Below, in pieces: positions 18,901 through 27,712 of a DNA stretch of 52,251 nt (position 1 is the first letter of the stretch; every line of letters begins with the position of its first letter). A model generated the notes under the pieces. That model saw only the letters and a list, made by a program, of their open reading frames with translations, was not told where the DNA came from and searched no databases. The DNA is from Candidatus Poribacteria bacterium (GTDB taxonomy: Bacteria > Poribacteria > WGA-4E > WGA-3G). Made by a program: the position numbers and the translations under genes. The DNA is taken from NCBI GenBank assembly GCA_021295715.1, contig JAGWBV010000007.1, forward strand, positions 11,201 through 63,451, given 5' to 3'.

Positions 18901-19926
18901 ATGATTTCTCAAAAAATTCTGCTCATTCGTCTCAGCTCCCTTGGGGACGTTGTGCTTACAACGCCAGCTATTCGAGCGGTCCGTGCCCATTTCTCGGATG
19001 CTTATATCGCTATGCTCGTAGGAAAACAGTCAGCGGATGTCCTTCGAGAAAATCCACACCTTGATGAGATAATTACGTTTGACCGACTCGCTAAGAACAA
19101 GGATACACGCGAGATGTTACGGACGGTCCGCGTCCTACGTGAACGTAAATTCACGCTGGCTATCGACCTACAGCGGAAGTTCCGTACGGAGCTGCTGATG
19201 TATTTCAGCGGTGCCGCTGATCGTGTGGGTAAAGGTGTGCTCTGTACTGTCCGGGTCCTTGAGCAAGGGAACAAACACGCCACAGCACACTATTTTGACC
19301 TGTTGCATGCAGTCGGAATTCCGGCAGTAGATCAAAAACTTGAACTGTTTCTTGCTGAATCTGAGCGCACAGATGCTTCGCAGCGATTTGATGCTGCAGG
19401 TGTTACACAGACGGGTTTAAAGGTGGGGGTTTTTCCGGGAGCAGGATGGAAGTTACGTGAATGGATGCCTGATCGCTTCGCAACTATTGGGGACAGGCTG
19501 GTTCGGCATTTCAACACCGAGATCCTGATATTCGGAGGACAAAAGGAGGCGGAACTCGTACATACCGTTGCGAATTTGATGGATGCGCGCGCCGTTCCGT
19601 TCGCTGGAAATCTTCAGGTTCGGGAGTTAGCCGCCTGTATTGAAAAGTGCGATCTCTTTCTCACAAACGATACCGGTCCGATGCACATTGCCGCAGCAGT
19701 TGGAACGCCCACTGTATCCTTGTTCGGTCCCGGCAATCATATTCGATTTCAACCGCTCGGCGGTTTGCACCAGACCCTTCGTCACGATGTGCCATGCAGC
19801 CCTTGTAAGCAATTTACAGATAAATGTAAAGATAATATCTGTATGAAAAAAATCACTGTAGATGAGGTGTGGCAGTCTATCTCCGAGACGCTTACTTCAT
19901 CCGCACGCCGCCTCAAAAACACGTAG
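18901..19926 (+). CDS. Glycosyltransferase family 9 (ADP-heptose:LPS heptosyltransferase-like)
   Basis: The GT-B fold protein starts ILLIRLSSLGDVVLTTPAIR, the family 9 N-terminal signature, and contains LFLTNDTGPMHIAAAVGTP with SLFGPGN, the donor-binding region of heptosyltransferases. A cysteine-rich end (CSPCKQF..CKDNICM) is common in this family. It probably adds a heptose or related sugar to a lipopolysaccharide core at the inner membrane. I start at ATG 18901, four bases after thiI, since the motif begins there; 18874 would add nine residues inside thiI. The last 30 bases overlap the convergent dipeptidase gene. Confidence 0.9.
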   Translation: MISQKILLIRLSSLGDVVLTTPAIRAVRAHFSDAYIAMLVGKQSADVLRENPHLDEIITFDRLAKNKDTREMLRTVRVLRERKFTLAIDLQRKFRTELLMYFSGAADRVGKGVLCTVRVLEQGNKHATAHYFDLLHAVGIPAVDQKLELFLAESERTDASQRFDAAGVTQTGLKVGVFPGAGWKLREWMPDRFATIGDRLVRHFNTEILIFGGQKEAELVHTVANLMDARAVPFAGNLQVRELAACIEKCDLFLTNDTGPMHIAAAVGTPTVSLFGPGNHIRFQPLGGLHQTLRHDVPCSPCKQFTDKCKDNICMKKITVDEVWQSISETLTSSARRLKNT

Positions 19927-20970
19927 GTGATTCTCCCCGAGCACTTTTCGGATATCTTCGTCAGTATAGCCACGATCACTTAAACCTTCAGCGATCTTGA
20001 TGAACTCACTGGCATCCTTGAGTAGATCGCCCCCGCCGTCGAAATCTGATCCGATACCAACATGATCAATCCCAGCGATGTCGATGGCGTAGGCGAAGTG
20101 GTTGAGCAGCTGCGCCAATGGAGGCATCTTTGTCCATCCATCGGTAGTGATAAACCCCGGAACAAAGGTGATACCGACAACTCCACCGTTAGCCGCTAAG
20201 GCTTTTAGTTGCTCGTTACTCAGATTCCGTGAGTGGCGACACAAGGTTTTGCAATTGCTATGTGACGCAATGACAGGGCGTTCCGATATTTCCAGCACGT
20301 CCCAAAATCCACGTTCACTAATATGCGAAACATCCACGAGCATTCCAAGACGATTCATCTCTTTGACTAATGCCATACCGAATCGTGTCAAGCCGCCCCC
20401 CATATCCTCTTCATCGTTTCCTGTCGATGCCCATGTATTCAGGTTATGGGTCAGTCCAATTGAGCGAACACCAAGCGTATACAGTGATTGGAGAATATTA
20501 AGGCTCCGTTCGACGGCTTCACTATTTTCAATCACAAGAACTGCGGCGAGTTTGCCAGCTGCTTTTGCTTCTCGGATATCACTTGCCTTCTGGACGATAC
20601 AGATATCGTTGGCGTTTGCTGCCACTTCTGTCTCGAACCAACCGAATGCATCTAATGCATAGGCGAGATGATTTTTCCATGCGCGTGTCACGTCAACAGC
20701 GAAAAAAGCGGCATCAATACCTCCGTGCCGCATTTTCGGTATATTGAGTTGGATGCCTATGGCTTCCTCTTCAGGTGGAACAGGACCGCGTAGGTAAGCA
20801 ATAGTGCCAATCGGATCTGTAGTGTTCTGGACACTTTCGTCAGCGAGACTGACATTGCCTCGGCGGATATGTGCCACGATGGCATCGTTGTGTGAATCTA
20901 TCACGAGTGCCTGCTCATGTAGTTCGGAAATTTGCGTGTTTAATGTCATTTTTTTCTCTTTCTTCTCCAT
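19897..20970 (-). CDS. Membrane dipeptidase family (peptidase M19) metalloenzyme
   Basis: The TIM-barrel amidohydrolase-type dipeptidase has the metal ligands of family M19: HND in VIDSHNDAIV, Glu in VLVIENSEAV, and His residues in VIASHSNCKTLCRHSRNLS. GIGSDFDGGGDLLKDASEF is the C-terminal signature. Relatives cleave dipeptides, including D-containing ones; bacterial forms are often cytoplasmic, and no signal peptide is seen here. The start is uncertain: ATG 20970 has AGGA one base away, while ATG 20949 has a purine-rich run before it and would remove MEKKEKK. It begins nine bases after the glycerol-1-phosphate dehydrogenase stop, so the two are probably one transcript. Confidence 0.92.
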   Translation of the reverse strand: MEKKEKKMTLNTQISELHEQALVIDSHNDAIVAHIRRGNVSLADESVQNTTDPIGTIAYLRGPVPPEEEAIGIQLNIPKMRHGGIDAAFFAVDVTRAWKNHLAYALDAFGWFETEVAANANDICIVQKASDIREAKAAGKLAAVLVIENSEAVERSLNILQSLYTLGVRSIGLTHNLNTWASTGNDEEDMGGGLTRFGMALVKEMNRLGMLVDVSHISERGFWDVLEISERPVIASHSNCKTLCRHSRNLSNEQLKALAANGGVVGITFVPGFITTDGWTKMPPLAQLLNHFAYAIDIAGIDHVGIGSDFDGGGDLLKDASEFIKIAEGLSDRGYTDEDIRKVLGENHLRVFEAACG

Positions 20971-20979
20971 GTCCTGAGG

Positions 20980-22041
20980 CTAATCTAATATCGTTTGTAT
21001 CGTCCGTTCAGCAATGTCGGGTGTAATCCGTAAAGTCGTTGCGACAGTATATGGAAGCTGATGGTGCGCGACATAGTCGGATAGGTTGATAAGCGTCTCG
21101 GCAATTGCATCACGGGCAACAGCGGACGGACGGTAATTAATCTGCAAACACTCCAACGCGTGACGGTACTGCGTCCAAGGTTGCGATTGCAACACAGCCA
21201 TCAAGAGAATACCGAGTCCTACCAATTCGCCATGTAAAAGCGATTCACCATTTGTAGTCTCGTTATCGGTACTCCTCCCTTCAGCGGGTGTTAAATGGTT
21301 CTCAATGGCATAGACGAAATAATGTTCGCTTCCCTCTTCAACACGGCTGTGTCCGCATTGATAGCAGAGTTGGACTTCCATACAAAGCAGATCAAGTAGG
21401 AGTTTCAAGCCGGTTGGCGTCCCATTCCCGATTTCCCGTGCGTTATCCAGAAGCGTTTGCAGGAGCGTGCTTGCTATGCCAACCGCTTGTGGTGTGAGTT
21501 GTTGGTTTGATGGGTTCGCCTCCATCTTCTCCGCTTCCTGCCAATCCCAGAGTGCTGTCGCGATTGAGAGAACATCTGCAGCACCGCTTGCCCGCATTGA
21601 GGCAGGAGCATTGCACAACACCTCCATATCTATAATAACAGTGTCCGGTGCTTTTGAAGGAACATAATGGACACACCCATTTTCTCTAACGCCTGTCGCA
21701 TCGGTAAGAAAAGCATCCGTCGATAGAATGGTGGGGAGCGCAATGAGTGGCAACCCTTTGGCAGCAGCAACATATTTGGCAGTATCAATTGCTAATCCTC
21801 CACCGATGCCATAAACCACTTCCGCCTTACACGCTTCCGCAAGCGCAGCCATATCTGTCCGCGTGTTGCTATCAGCGTAGATAGGGTGTCGCGTATTTAT
21901 GTCAATGCCATTAACGACCTTCCATGCCGGAGCTGTCGTCAGAACGACAGCCTCGCGATGTTCTTTAATATTCGCAAAAGGACATCTCACGATACTTGGC
22001 AATCGTCCAATCTTTTCATGAGAACAATCATCTCGCAACAT
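20980..22041 (-). CDS. sn-Glycerol-1-phosphate dehydrogenase (AraM/EgsA type)
   Basis: The enzyme reduces dihydroxyacetone phosphate to sn-glycerol-1-phosphate, the archaeal-type lipid backbone; bacterial AraM of Bacillus does the same. Visible features are the NAD-binding GIGGGLAIDTAKYVA (78-92), PTILSTDAFLTDATGVRENG, and the metal ligands Asp in SGAADVLS, His in EEGSEHYF and His in LLHGELVGLG. The 353 residues fit the family. The C-terminal part also resembles iron-type alcohol dehydrogenases in general, so another polyol phosphate cannot be excluded. ATG 22041 is preceded by the dispersed CCGCAAGGTATAATTAAAAA leader. Confidence 0.85.
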   Translation of the reverse strand: MLRDDCSHEKIGRLPSIVRCPFANIKEHREAVVLTTAPAWKVVNGIDINTRHPIYADSNTRTDMAALAEACKAEVVYGIGGGLAIDTAKYVAAAKGLPLIALPTILSTDAFLTDATGVRENGCVHYVPSKAPDTVIIDMEVLCNAPASMRASGAADVLSIATALWDWQEAEKMEANPSNQQLTPQAVGIASTLLQTLLDNAREIGNGTPTGLKLLLDLLCMEVQLCYQCGHSRVEEGSEHYFVYAIENHLTPAEGRSTDNETTNGESLLHGELVGLGILLMAVLQSQPWTQYRHALECLQINYRPSAVARDAIAETLINLSDYVAHHQLPYTVATTLRITPDIAERTIQTILD

Positions 22042-22095
22042 TTTTTAATTATACCTTGCGGTTAAATGACGTCGGTTTGAACTTTAACATTCTTT
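22039..22095 (-). repeat. Dispersed leader repeat at the glycerol-1-phosphate dehydrogenase start
   Basis: Read on the minus strand this is GTTAAAGTTCAAACCGACG, then TCATTTAACCGCAAGG and TATAATTAAAAA, directly before ATG. About 50 bases match the sequence before the yacG gene at 26060 closely, including GTTAAAGTTYAAAC. The AAGG provides the ribosome-binding site. Confidence 0.6.
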
Positions 22096-22195
22096 TCTCG
22101 AATCTGAAGAAATCCGCAGAAATACCCTATCAAAAACATCCCTTCATTTCAATTTATGAGACTGAAGGACTTACTTCATTGTCCCGCAGGTTCCT

Positions 22196-23356
22196 CTACA
22201 GGCTTGCGTGTGTTATCTCCACGAGATATACCTGTCTGGAGCCTTCATGAACTGAATCGAAAGTAATCGTTTTTCCGTCGGGTGCCCAGCGTGGATGTAG
22301 ATCACATCGGATATCCCCAACAAACTGCTCTTCGTGATGGAATTCGCCGAGAATAATCTTTCGATTTTCAGCGATATTGTAAACCATAAGTTCTGCCAAA
22401 CGTTCTGGACTGCGAGGGTACGTATCACAAAGTAACCACTCGCGGTCTGGTGAGAATGAAGCGTGCCCATCGTTCGGCAGGACCCCACGTCCAATTGGCG
22501 TGAAGTCGCGAACCCCATCTGCGAATTCAACAAATCCCATCTCACCGGATATATCTGAAGAGACAAGAATTCGTGTAGGAGTCCGCCAGTCGAAATGGGA
22601 CACTCGATAGTCAAATGGGATCTGCATTTCCAGATCGGAGCCATCAGGATTGACTGTCCAGAGCGAGGTGCAGTGCCCTGTTTCCCGACGGACTCGACAG
22701 AAAAATAGAAGTCGTGTCCCGTCTGTATTAAACAGAACGTGATTGAACCAAGTGCGCTTGCCTACCATCCGTTCGTCCCCGGTCGCTCGGATGACATCAG
22801 CGATAGAGAGGACAAGCTGAGAACTCCCATCTTGGAGATTGAGTTGATATAAGCCGTCGTCCTCGGGTTGTGCTGTGACCTCACTGGATTTCGTGTGTGT
22901 AGCGTAGCCGACGACAGCACGGCAGTGTGCCATCCGTCCGTAGTTAAGCCCAATGGCGAGTGGTGCGGTCGGGGACACAGCTGCAATCGCGCCCTGAATT
23001 GTCCGAATGGCACCTGTTCTCGGATTTAAAGCACGCGATACAAGGTTGCCATCTTCCCAATCGTTAAACGTGAATTCTGCACGGGCAGTGTCGTGTTCCC
23101 TGTTCTTGCTGCCGTTTATCCAGTGGAGCATACTTCCTTGTTGGAGGTTAAAAGCGGAGGTCTTCGCGTGCGGGATAAATTCGTGCGTTTCGCGATGAAT
23201 CAGTCCAACTGTTGCTATATCCGCGGGTAGCGGACGGTGCGTATGAAAATCTGTTTCCAACGCGAGGTGGTACCTTGTCGCGCTATCCCACGGATTAATG
23301 CCGTAGTATCCGAAAAAATGGTGCTTTGGACTGGAGGATAACTTTTCAATGTACAT
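22196..23356 (-). CDS. Oligogalacturonate-lyase-like beta-propeller protein
   Basis: The 386-residue protein is built of repeated beta-propeller blades, for example FNHVLFNTDGTRLLFFCRVR, DGHASFSPDREWLLCDTYP and HPRWAPDGKTITFDSVHEGS. The order of histidine-containing blades (FNH, SHFDWR, GHASFSPD, DLHPRWAPDG) resembles oligogalacturonide lyase (Ogl, PL22), which splits unsaturated digalacturonate in the cytoplasm and uses such histidines for the metal. TolB-like propellers share the blade form, so the enzymatic call is tentative. No signal peptide is seen, consistent with a cytoplasmic location. Confidence 0.7.
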   Translation of the reverse strand: MYIEKLSSSPKHHFFGYYGINPWDSATRYHLALETDFHTHRPLPADIATVGLIHRETHEFIPHAKTSAFNLQQGSMLHWINGSKNREHDTARAEFTFNDWEDGNLVSRALNPRTGAIRTIQGAIAAVSPTAPLAIGLNYGRMAHCRAVVGYATHTKSSEVTAQPEDDGLYQLNLQDGSSQLVLSIADVIRATGDERMVGKRTWFNHVLFNTDGTRLLFFCRVRRETGHCTSLWTVNPDGSDLEMQIPFDYRVSHFDWRTPTRILVSSDISGEMGFVEFADGVRDFTPIGRGVLPNDGHASFSPDREWLLCDTYPRSPERLAELMVYNIAENRKIILGEFHHEEQFVGDIRCDLHPRWAPDGKTITFDSVHEGSRQVYLVEITHASL

Positions 23357-23746
23357 GTTTATTTCATTAATAGCAAATGCTCTAATTCCGACGAAATGAT
23401 TACAGCAGCTTAGGTTCTATTGCTACTTGAAAAAACCAGAAATTTCGTAATTTGTAGAGTGTCGCAGTTTACGTGAATTTATTAATTTGACGTATTAGTG
23501 TAATTTTGGCATAATGAAGACTTAGGACACTCATATTAATATACTCTATCATTGAAATGCCTAACCCAATATGCTTTTTTACATTTCGCTGCGAATTCTG
23601 AAACCGTATTTTACTTTCATCGTTTTTCTATGCAGTCGACATTTCAAAGAAAATATGTGGTTCTCCTGAATGCCTTGGCACCTTCCTAAACAAGCACTCA
23701 TAAGCCTTTTATATTCTTAACCACAGACGACCCAGGCGATAGAAAG
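23357..23746. other. Long divergent spacer before the PP2C phosphatase gene
   Basis: The region is AT-rich and holds no convincing gene. It contains a good rightward promoter at 23487-23515, which would give an mRNA leader of about 220 bases before the phosphatase start. I see no riboswitch or strong hairpin in that leader. Confidence 0.45.
23487..23515 (+). promoter_or_regulatory. Probable sigma-70 promoter for the PP2C phosphatase gene
   Basis: TTGACG (23487-23492), 17 bases, CATAAT (23510-23515), with TG at 23507-23508 making an extended -10. Confidence 0.5.
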
Positions 23747-24481
23747 ATGCAGTTTGCAGCAAAAACAGATACAGGTAAACTTCGTGAAAGAAACGAAGAC
23801 CGATACTATTTTGATACGCAACTCCAATTATTTGCCATCGCTGATGGTATGAGTGGTCATGAAAGCGGCGATGTCGCGAGTCTTATCGCTCTTGAGATTA
23901 TCCAGGAGTGGGCGAAAACCCAAGCATCTCCACAGAGCGATTTAGGACCCATGAAAAGACTCGCTGTTTTGACCGAACTCGCGGAGGAAGCGAATCAGCG
24001 TATCTATACTGCAGCGGAGAACAGTGGCAAGGCACGTGGTATGGGCACAACCCTCATCGCAGGCTTTGTTACCTTCAGCTACCTCACTTATGTTCATGTT
24101 GGGGATAGCCGGCTTTATGTTTTACGCGATGGAAAGATCACACAAATAACAACAGACGATACATTCGTTCAAAAGATGGTCGAAAAGGGAGAAATAACGC
24201 CCGAAGAGAGCCGCGTTCATGAAAAACGAAATATTGTCACACAGGCTGTTGGTCTGATGCCTACTGTCACTGTCAGTGCTGATGCGTATCCACTTGGTCC
24301 AGGGGACATCGTCCTCGCGTGTACCGATGGCTTGCATGACATGATTGTCAACGATAATGAGATTGCTGAGATTATTATGACTGCCCGCAATATTGAAGAA
24401 GCGTCAGAAAATCTCGTCAACAAAGCACTCGATTACGGTGGCACCGATAACGTCACAGTTCTCCTCTTTGCCATCGATTAA
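23747..24481 (+). CDS. PP2C-family serine/threonine protein phosphatase
   Basis: The 244 residues form a single PP2C domain of the bacterial PrpC/Stp type that removes phosphate from Hanks-type kinase substrates using two metal ions. The metal-binding motifs are NEDRYY, IADGMSGHESGD, GMGTTL, VHVGDSRLYVLR, CTDGLHDM and GGTDNVTVLL. The second motif has Ser where most members have Gly (ADGMGGH). No kinase gene lies next to it, unlike the usual prpC-prkC pairs. The preceding AGAAAG is a modest ribosome-binding site. Confidence 0.92.
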   Translation: MQFAAKTDTGKLRERNEDRYYFDTQLQLFAIADGMSGHESGDVASLIALEIIQEWAKTQASPQSDLGPMKRLAVLTELAEEANQRIYTAAENSGKARGMGTTLIAGFVTFSYLTYVHVGDSRLYVLRDGKITQITTDDTFVQKMVEKGEITPEESRVHEKRNIVTQAVGLMPTVTVSADAYPLGPGDIVLACTDGLHDMIVNDNEIAEIIMTARNIEEASENLVNKALDYGGTDNVTVLLFAID

Positions 24482-24548
24482 CCTATCTTAGCAATATCCC
24501 CACTTCCTCTACTTTAAATTTTTAACGACGCGCCTCGCCGAAACGCAC

Positions 24549-25004
24549 TTATTCCTCTGACGTGGTCTTCTCCTGTTCACCAAAAACCAGTGCGCCATCA
24601 GGATCCATCTCTTCTTCCCATGTTTCTTGGCGGATGGGTATCGTTAATTCTGGCAATTCAATCCGGTTCGCCTCAGTCCACAAGCGTTCAAGGTTATAGT
24701 AGGAACGCCTATCGGAAAGAAAGACATGTATGACAAAGTCGACGTAGTCTAACAGAATCCAATCTGCTTTGCGCTCACCCTCCTGATGCCAAGGACGCTG
24801 TGCCCAGTTCGTTTCGAGTTCCTCAATAACGGCTTGTGATATACCTTCCATTTGAATATCAGAAGTGCCACTAAAAATTGCAAAAAAATCCGTGAAGCCA
24901 TCAAGTTCCCGAAGATCGAGAATGACACCGTCCTGTGCGCGTCGACTCATCGCTGCAGATGCAGCAGCCTTTACCATATCCAACGTATTCTTTTCGGTTC
25001 CCAT
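24549..25004 (-). CDS. rsfS: Ribosome silencing factor RsfS
   Basis: RsfS binds ribosomal protein uL14 and keeps the subunits apart in poor nutrients. The core carries DGVILDLRELDGFTDFFAIFSG, TSDIQMEGISQAVIEELE, the GERKADWILLDYVDFVIHVF block and YYNLERLW, all typical of the family. At 151 residues it has a 25-residue acidic tail beyond the usual end. The start is fixed by GGAAGGAAACCACA before ATG. It is the last gene of the minus-strand order nadD-yacG-yqeK-rsfS, a common bacterial neighbourhood. Confidence 0.94.
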   Translation of the reverse strand: MGTEKNTLDMVKAAASAAMSRRAQDGVILDLRELDGFTDFFAIFSGTSDIQMEGISQAVIEELETNWAQRPWHQEGERKADWILLDYVDFVIHVFLSDRRSYYNLERLWTEANRIELPELTIPIRQETWEEEMDPDGALVFGEQEKTTSEE

Positions 25005-25063
25005 TGTGGTTTCCTTCCTGGTCTCTATTCCTATATGGCGGTGTACGGAAACCGCCTCTGTTT

Positions 25064-25666
25064 TTAAATCTCGCCACCTTCTAACGTACTGTTGTAGGTA
25101 TGAAGCGTATTCGGATGAATCAACACCCCTTTCCCCAAGAGATACACAATCTCCGTACGTGCTACATGATGCACCGCTCGACGCAAATTTGTGTGTGCCA
25201 GTTCCCGTACGACATCGACTTCTTTATGGGTCCGTGTTGGTTCTGCGAAGTCGGCAACATATAATATCTGTGCAATAATACCCATTGATGGGTTCCCTGT
25301 CGTATGGTTCCGAATGGCTTCAAGAACTTCAAGTTCCGTTACAGCAAACTTCTCTATTGCGATTTTTACACCGATAAACGGATGCAAAAGAGACGGATTT
25401 TGCTTTTCGATCGGATCCAGACGAATCTCATAGCGTTCTATTTCGCTGTGTAATGCTTGAGTACTCATCCATTTTGCACTATCATGCAAAAGTGCAGCGA
25501 GGTTGGCATGCCAGACGTTGGCTCCATGAACATGTGCTAAATCAACACTCATCTCTTGTACAGAGAGGACGTGTTGATAGCGTTTCTCGCTCAACTTATC
25601 TAAGAGGTACTTCTGAATTTCAATCGACTTCGGGTGTGCCCGAAGTTCTGCTAATGTGCAATTCAT
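25064..25666 (-). CDS. yqeK: YqeK-type HD-domain hydrolase
   Basis: YqeK proteins are HD-domain enzymes that hydrolyse diadenosine tetraphosphate symmetrically. Metal-binding residues are visible in KRYQHVLSVQEMS (His), AALLHDSAKW (His-Asp), AIRNHTTGNPSM (His) and LYVADFAEPTR (Asp). The 200 residues match the family. The ATG at 25666 has no good Shine-Dalgarno. A copy of the dispersed leader lies 25 bases further upstream, but no start codon follows it, so the original start region may have changed. It lies 59 bases before rsfS. Confidence 0.9.
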   Translation of the reverse strand: MNCTLAELRAHPKSIEIQKYLLDKLSEKRYQHVLSVQEMSVDLAHVHGANVWHANLAALLHDSAKWMSTQALHSEIERYEIRLDPIEKQNPSLLHPFIGVKIAIEKFAVTELEVLEAIRNHTTGNPSMGIIAQILYVADFAEPTRTHKEVDVVRELAHTNLRRAVHHVARTEIVYLLGKGVLIHPNTLHTYNSTLEGGEI

Positions 25667-25691
25667 CTAATATCAACGAGGTTTCTAAATC

Positions 25692-25760
25692 TTTTTTAAT
25701 TATTCCTGGCGGTTAAACGATGTGAGATTGAGCGTTGACGCGCCTTCCTTATATCCGCTC
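25692..25760 (-). repeat. Dispersed leader repeat upstream of yqeK (displaced copy)
   Basis: In the minus sense it reads GAGCGGATATAAGGAAGG, then CATCGTTTAACCGCCAGG and AATAATTAAAAAAG. It differs from the other copies in being 25 bases from the ATG, and in carrying GCCAGG where others have GCAAGG. Confidence 0.5.
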
Positions 25761-25817
25761 TTCACTTCATTACGAGCTACGCGCTTTGCTCTACTTCCTT
25801 CTTCCTGTGCCAATCCG

Positions 25818-26060
25818 TCAGTCGGTGTCATCGTCAGGAGGCACGCCCAATTCGGCGAGTTCGGCAAGAATTTCATGTTCAGTGTCCGACAGCGTTGTAT
25901 TTGGTAGTGCGGTGCGAATAGTGTATTCCTCGTTCAGCCACTTTGATAAGTCCGCTGCTTTACACCGCGCACTACAGAAAGGGAAGTTTTTCGGTAAAGG
26001 CGTTCCCTCTTTCCATACGAAATCGTAAACTGTCCCACACATACTACATGTATGTTGCAT
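25818..26060 (-). CDS. yacG: YacG-like zinc-ribbon protein
   Basis: The small 80-residue protein has a four-cysteine zinc site, CSMCG near the start and FCSARCKAADLSKWLNEEYTI, the signature of the YacG family. E. coli YacG binds and inhibits DNA gyrase. The C-terminus is acidic (GVPPDDDTD). ATG 26060 is directly preceded by CCGCAAGGAATAATTAAAAA. Its place between nadD and yqeK is unusual, since yacG more often sits by coaE. Confidence 0.88.
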   Translation of the reverse strand: MQHTCSMCGTVYDFVWKEGTPLPKNFPFCSARCKAADLSKWLNEEYTIRTALPNTTLSDTEHEILAELAELGVPPDDDTD

Positions 26061-26115
26061 TTTTTAATTATTCCTTGCGGTTAAACAACGTGTGTTTAAA
26101 CTTTAACATCTGTTT
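26058..26115 (-). repeat. Dispersed leader repeat at the yacG start
   Basis: In the minus sense it reads GATGTTAAAGTTTAAACACA, CGTTGTTTAACCGCAAGG, AATAATTAAAAA, then ATG. It is the best match to the copy at 22039-22095. Confidence 0.6.
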
Positions 26116-26159
26116 CCAAAAATCCGCCCTCCGCTACGCTTACAGGCTGCCGTTTCGGC

Positions 26160-26759
26160 TCATAGATACAACCGATGCTGTTTGATATAGGCGTGAACCC
26201 CTTCTGGCACGAGATACTGGATTGAATGACCTTCCCGAACCCGATCTCGGATGACTGTGGCGGATATATCAACGCCTGTTATCGGAAACGTGGTAACCCG
26301 TTTGCGGATCTCTAACGGAACTCGATTCAAGTTGTAATTCGGACGTGTTGTCGCGATCATAACGCATCGTTCCAACACTTCATCGAAGTCTCGCCAGACT
26401 TTATACTCAATAAGAGAGTCTGCTCCAATAATCCATGCCAGTTCAGCCGTTTCGCCATACAATTCTTTCAAGGCTTTCAGTGTCTCAATAGTATATGACG
26501 GACCTGCGCGCTCTAATTCAATGCGTGACCCCTCAAAATGCGGATTCCCTGCGATCGCTAAAAGGACCATTTGATACCGATGTTCCGGTTCGATAATATC
26601 AGCGTCTGCAACCTTATGAGGAGGCCTGGCAGAAGGGATAAACAGAATTTTATCGTAACCCAATCCTGTCCGAACCTGTTCAGCACTGATCAGATGCGCG
26701 TAGTGAATGGGGTTGAATGTCCCACCCATCACTGCGATCCTTTTGGTAGTTTTCGACAT
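26160..26759 (-). CDS. nadD: Nicotinate-nucleotide adenylyltransferase
   Basis: NadD joins ATP and nicotinate mononucleotide to make deamido-NAD. The Rossmann-type nucleotidyltransferase begins IAVMGGTFNPIHYAHLISAE, the GxFxPxHxGH ATP site. It also has FIPSARPPHK at 41-50, WIIGADSLIEYKVWRDFDEV, and the C-terminal GVDISATVIRDRVREG (the ISSTxIR motif), with the ending VHAYIKQHRLY. 199 residues is normal. It opens the nadD-yacG-yqeK-rsfS group, which links NAD synthesis and ribosome control in many bacteria. Confidence 0.95.
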   Translation of the reverse strand: MSKTTKRIAVMGGTFNPIHYAHLISAEQVRTGLGYDKILFIPSARPPHKVADADIIEPEHRYQMVLLAIAGNPHFEGSRIELERAGPSYTIETLKALKELYGETAELAWIIGADSLIEYKVWRDFDEVLERCVMIATTRPNYNLNRVPLEIRKRVTTFPITGVDISATVIRDRVREGHSIQYLVPEGVHAYIKQHRLYL

Positions 26760-26867
26760 CGGAATGTTTTAATTTTACCTTTGATTTACTGACCCCTCTA
26801 CGTCCGTCCTACTTCTTTAAAGTATATAGATTTGTGGGAGAAAAGTCAACGGAAAAATCGTGGCGCG

Positions 26868-27635
26868 CTAACGACCTTGAACGCGGGCTTTATAATCGTC
26901 ATAAGCCCTTTCAATCTGCTTTACCGATTCTTCCGCACCGAGGAAATGCGCACCGGTCAACACGACAGGTGGTTTCCCGCGCGCTGTCAGGAGTTCCGCA
27001 ACCCGGCACTTAATAGCATTGACAATCGAAAGCGTGCCTATGCTGGACGTAGGTCCCACAGGATATGCCAAATCCGGAATGTCTACGACGGCATCTCCGG
27101 GCGGATTACAGTTGTCAATCGTTAGATCCGCGACTTCAAACAAACGTTTGCCGGAGGCGTGTTTTGAGGAAGATGCACTGCTATGTGCGATTGAACTCAC
27201 TGCGATGACAGGTAGGTTCCGTGCCTTCGCTCCAATTGCCATTTCAATCGGTAGGATGTTTGTGCCGGAATTGGAAAACACCATCATACAGTCGTGCGGA
27301 CCGAAGGTGAAGTTGCGTAGGATCACCTCTGCATATCCTGAGACGTTTTCCAGAAAGAGTGCTTGACGTTGACCGTTGCAACCGACGACTTGGTTGTGGA
27401 ACGTAACTGCCAATTCAACGATCGGAAAGAACCCCGGAAAACTGCCATAACGTGGAAAAATCTCCTCGACCGGCATACGGGAATGTCCAGATCCGAATAG
27501 GTAAACGAGTCCGTCTTCTGCTATAGTTTCTGCACACATCTCAGAGGCTTGTGCAATCGCCTCGGTTTGTGTCGTCTCAATTTGTTTTAGAACGTCTTGT
27601 GCAACGTGTAGATAACGTAGATGGGAAGTACTCAT
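26868..27635 (-). CDS. SIS-domain sugar isomerase (UPF0309-like)
   Basis: The 255-residue SIS-fold protein has LVYLFGSGHSRMPVEEIFPRYG (43-64) and MVFSNSGTNILPIEMAIGAK (around 118-137), the phosphosugar-binding loops, followed by VIAVSSIAHSS. It resembles the UPF0309 family, relatives of GmhA and the MurQ N-terminal type, thought to act on phosphosugars such as N-acetylglucosamine derivatives. The start codon has only a weak AAGGT upstream. A clear promoter lies at 27713-27741. Confidence 0.85.
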   Translation of the reverse strand: MSTSHLRYLHVAQDVLKQIETTQTEAIAQASEMCAETIAEDGLVYLFGSGHSRMPVEEIFPRYGSFPGFFPIVELAVTFHNQVVGCNGQRQALFLENVSGYAEVILRNFTFGPHDCMMVFSNSGTNILPIEMAIGAKARNLPVIAVSSIAHSSASSSKHASGKRLFEVADLTIDNCNPPGDAVVDIPDLAYPVGPTSSIGTLSIVNAIKCRVAELLTARGKPPVVLTGAHFLGAEESVKQIERAYDDYKARVQGR

Positions 27636-27712
27636 AATATTGGTGTTTGCGGTAACCTTGATCGCTTGAGTTACGGATTTCTAATAGAAAGTTATGACGA
27701 AATGTCCTGTCC

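Noticed and set aside
20102-20662. 186-residue open frame on the plus strand inside the dipeptidase
   Set aside because: It is the complement of clear M19 dipeptidase motifs and has no independent support.
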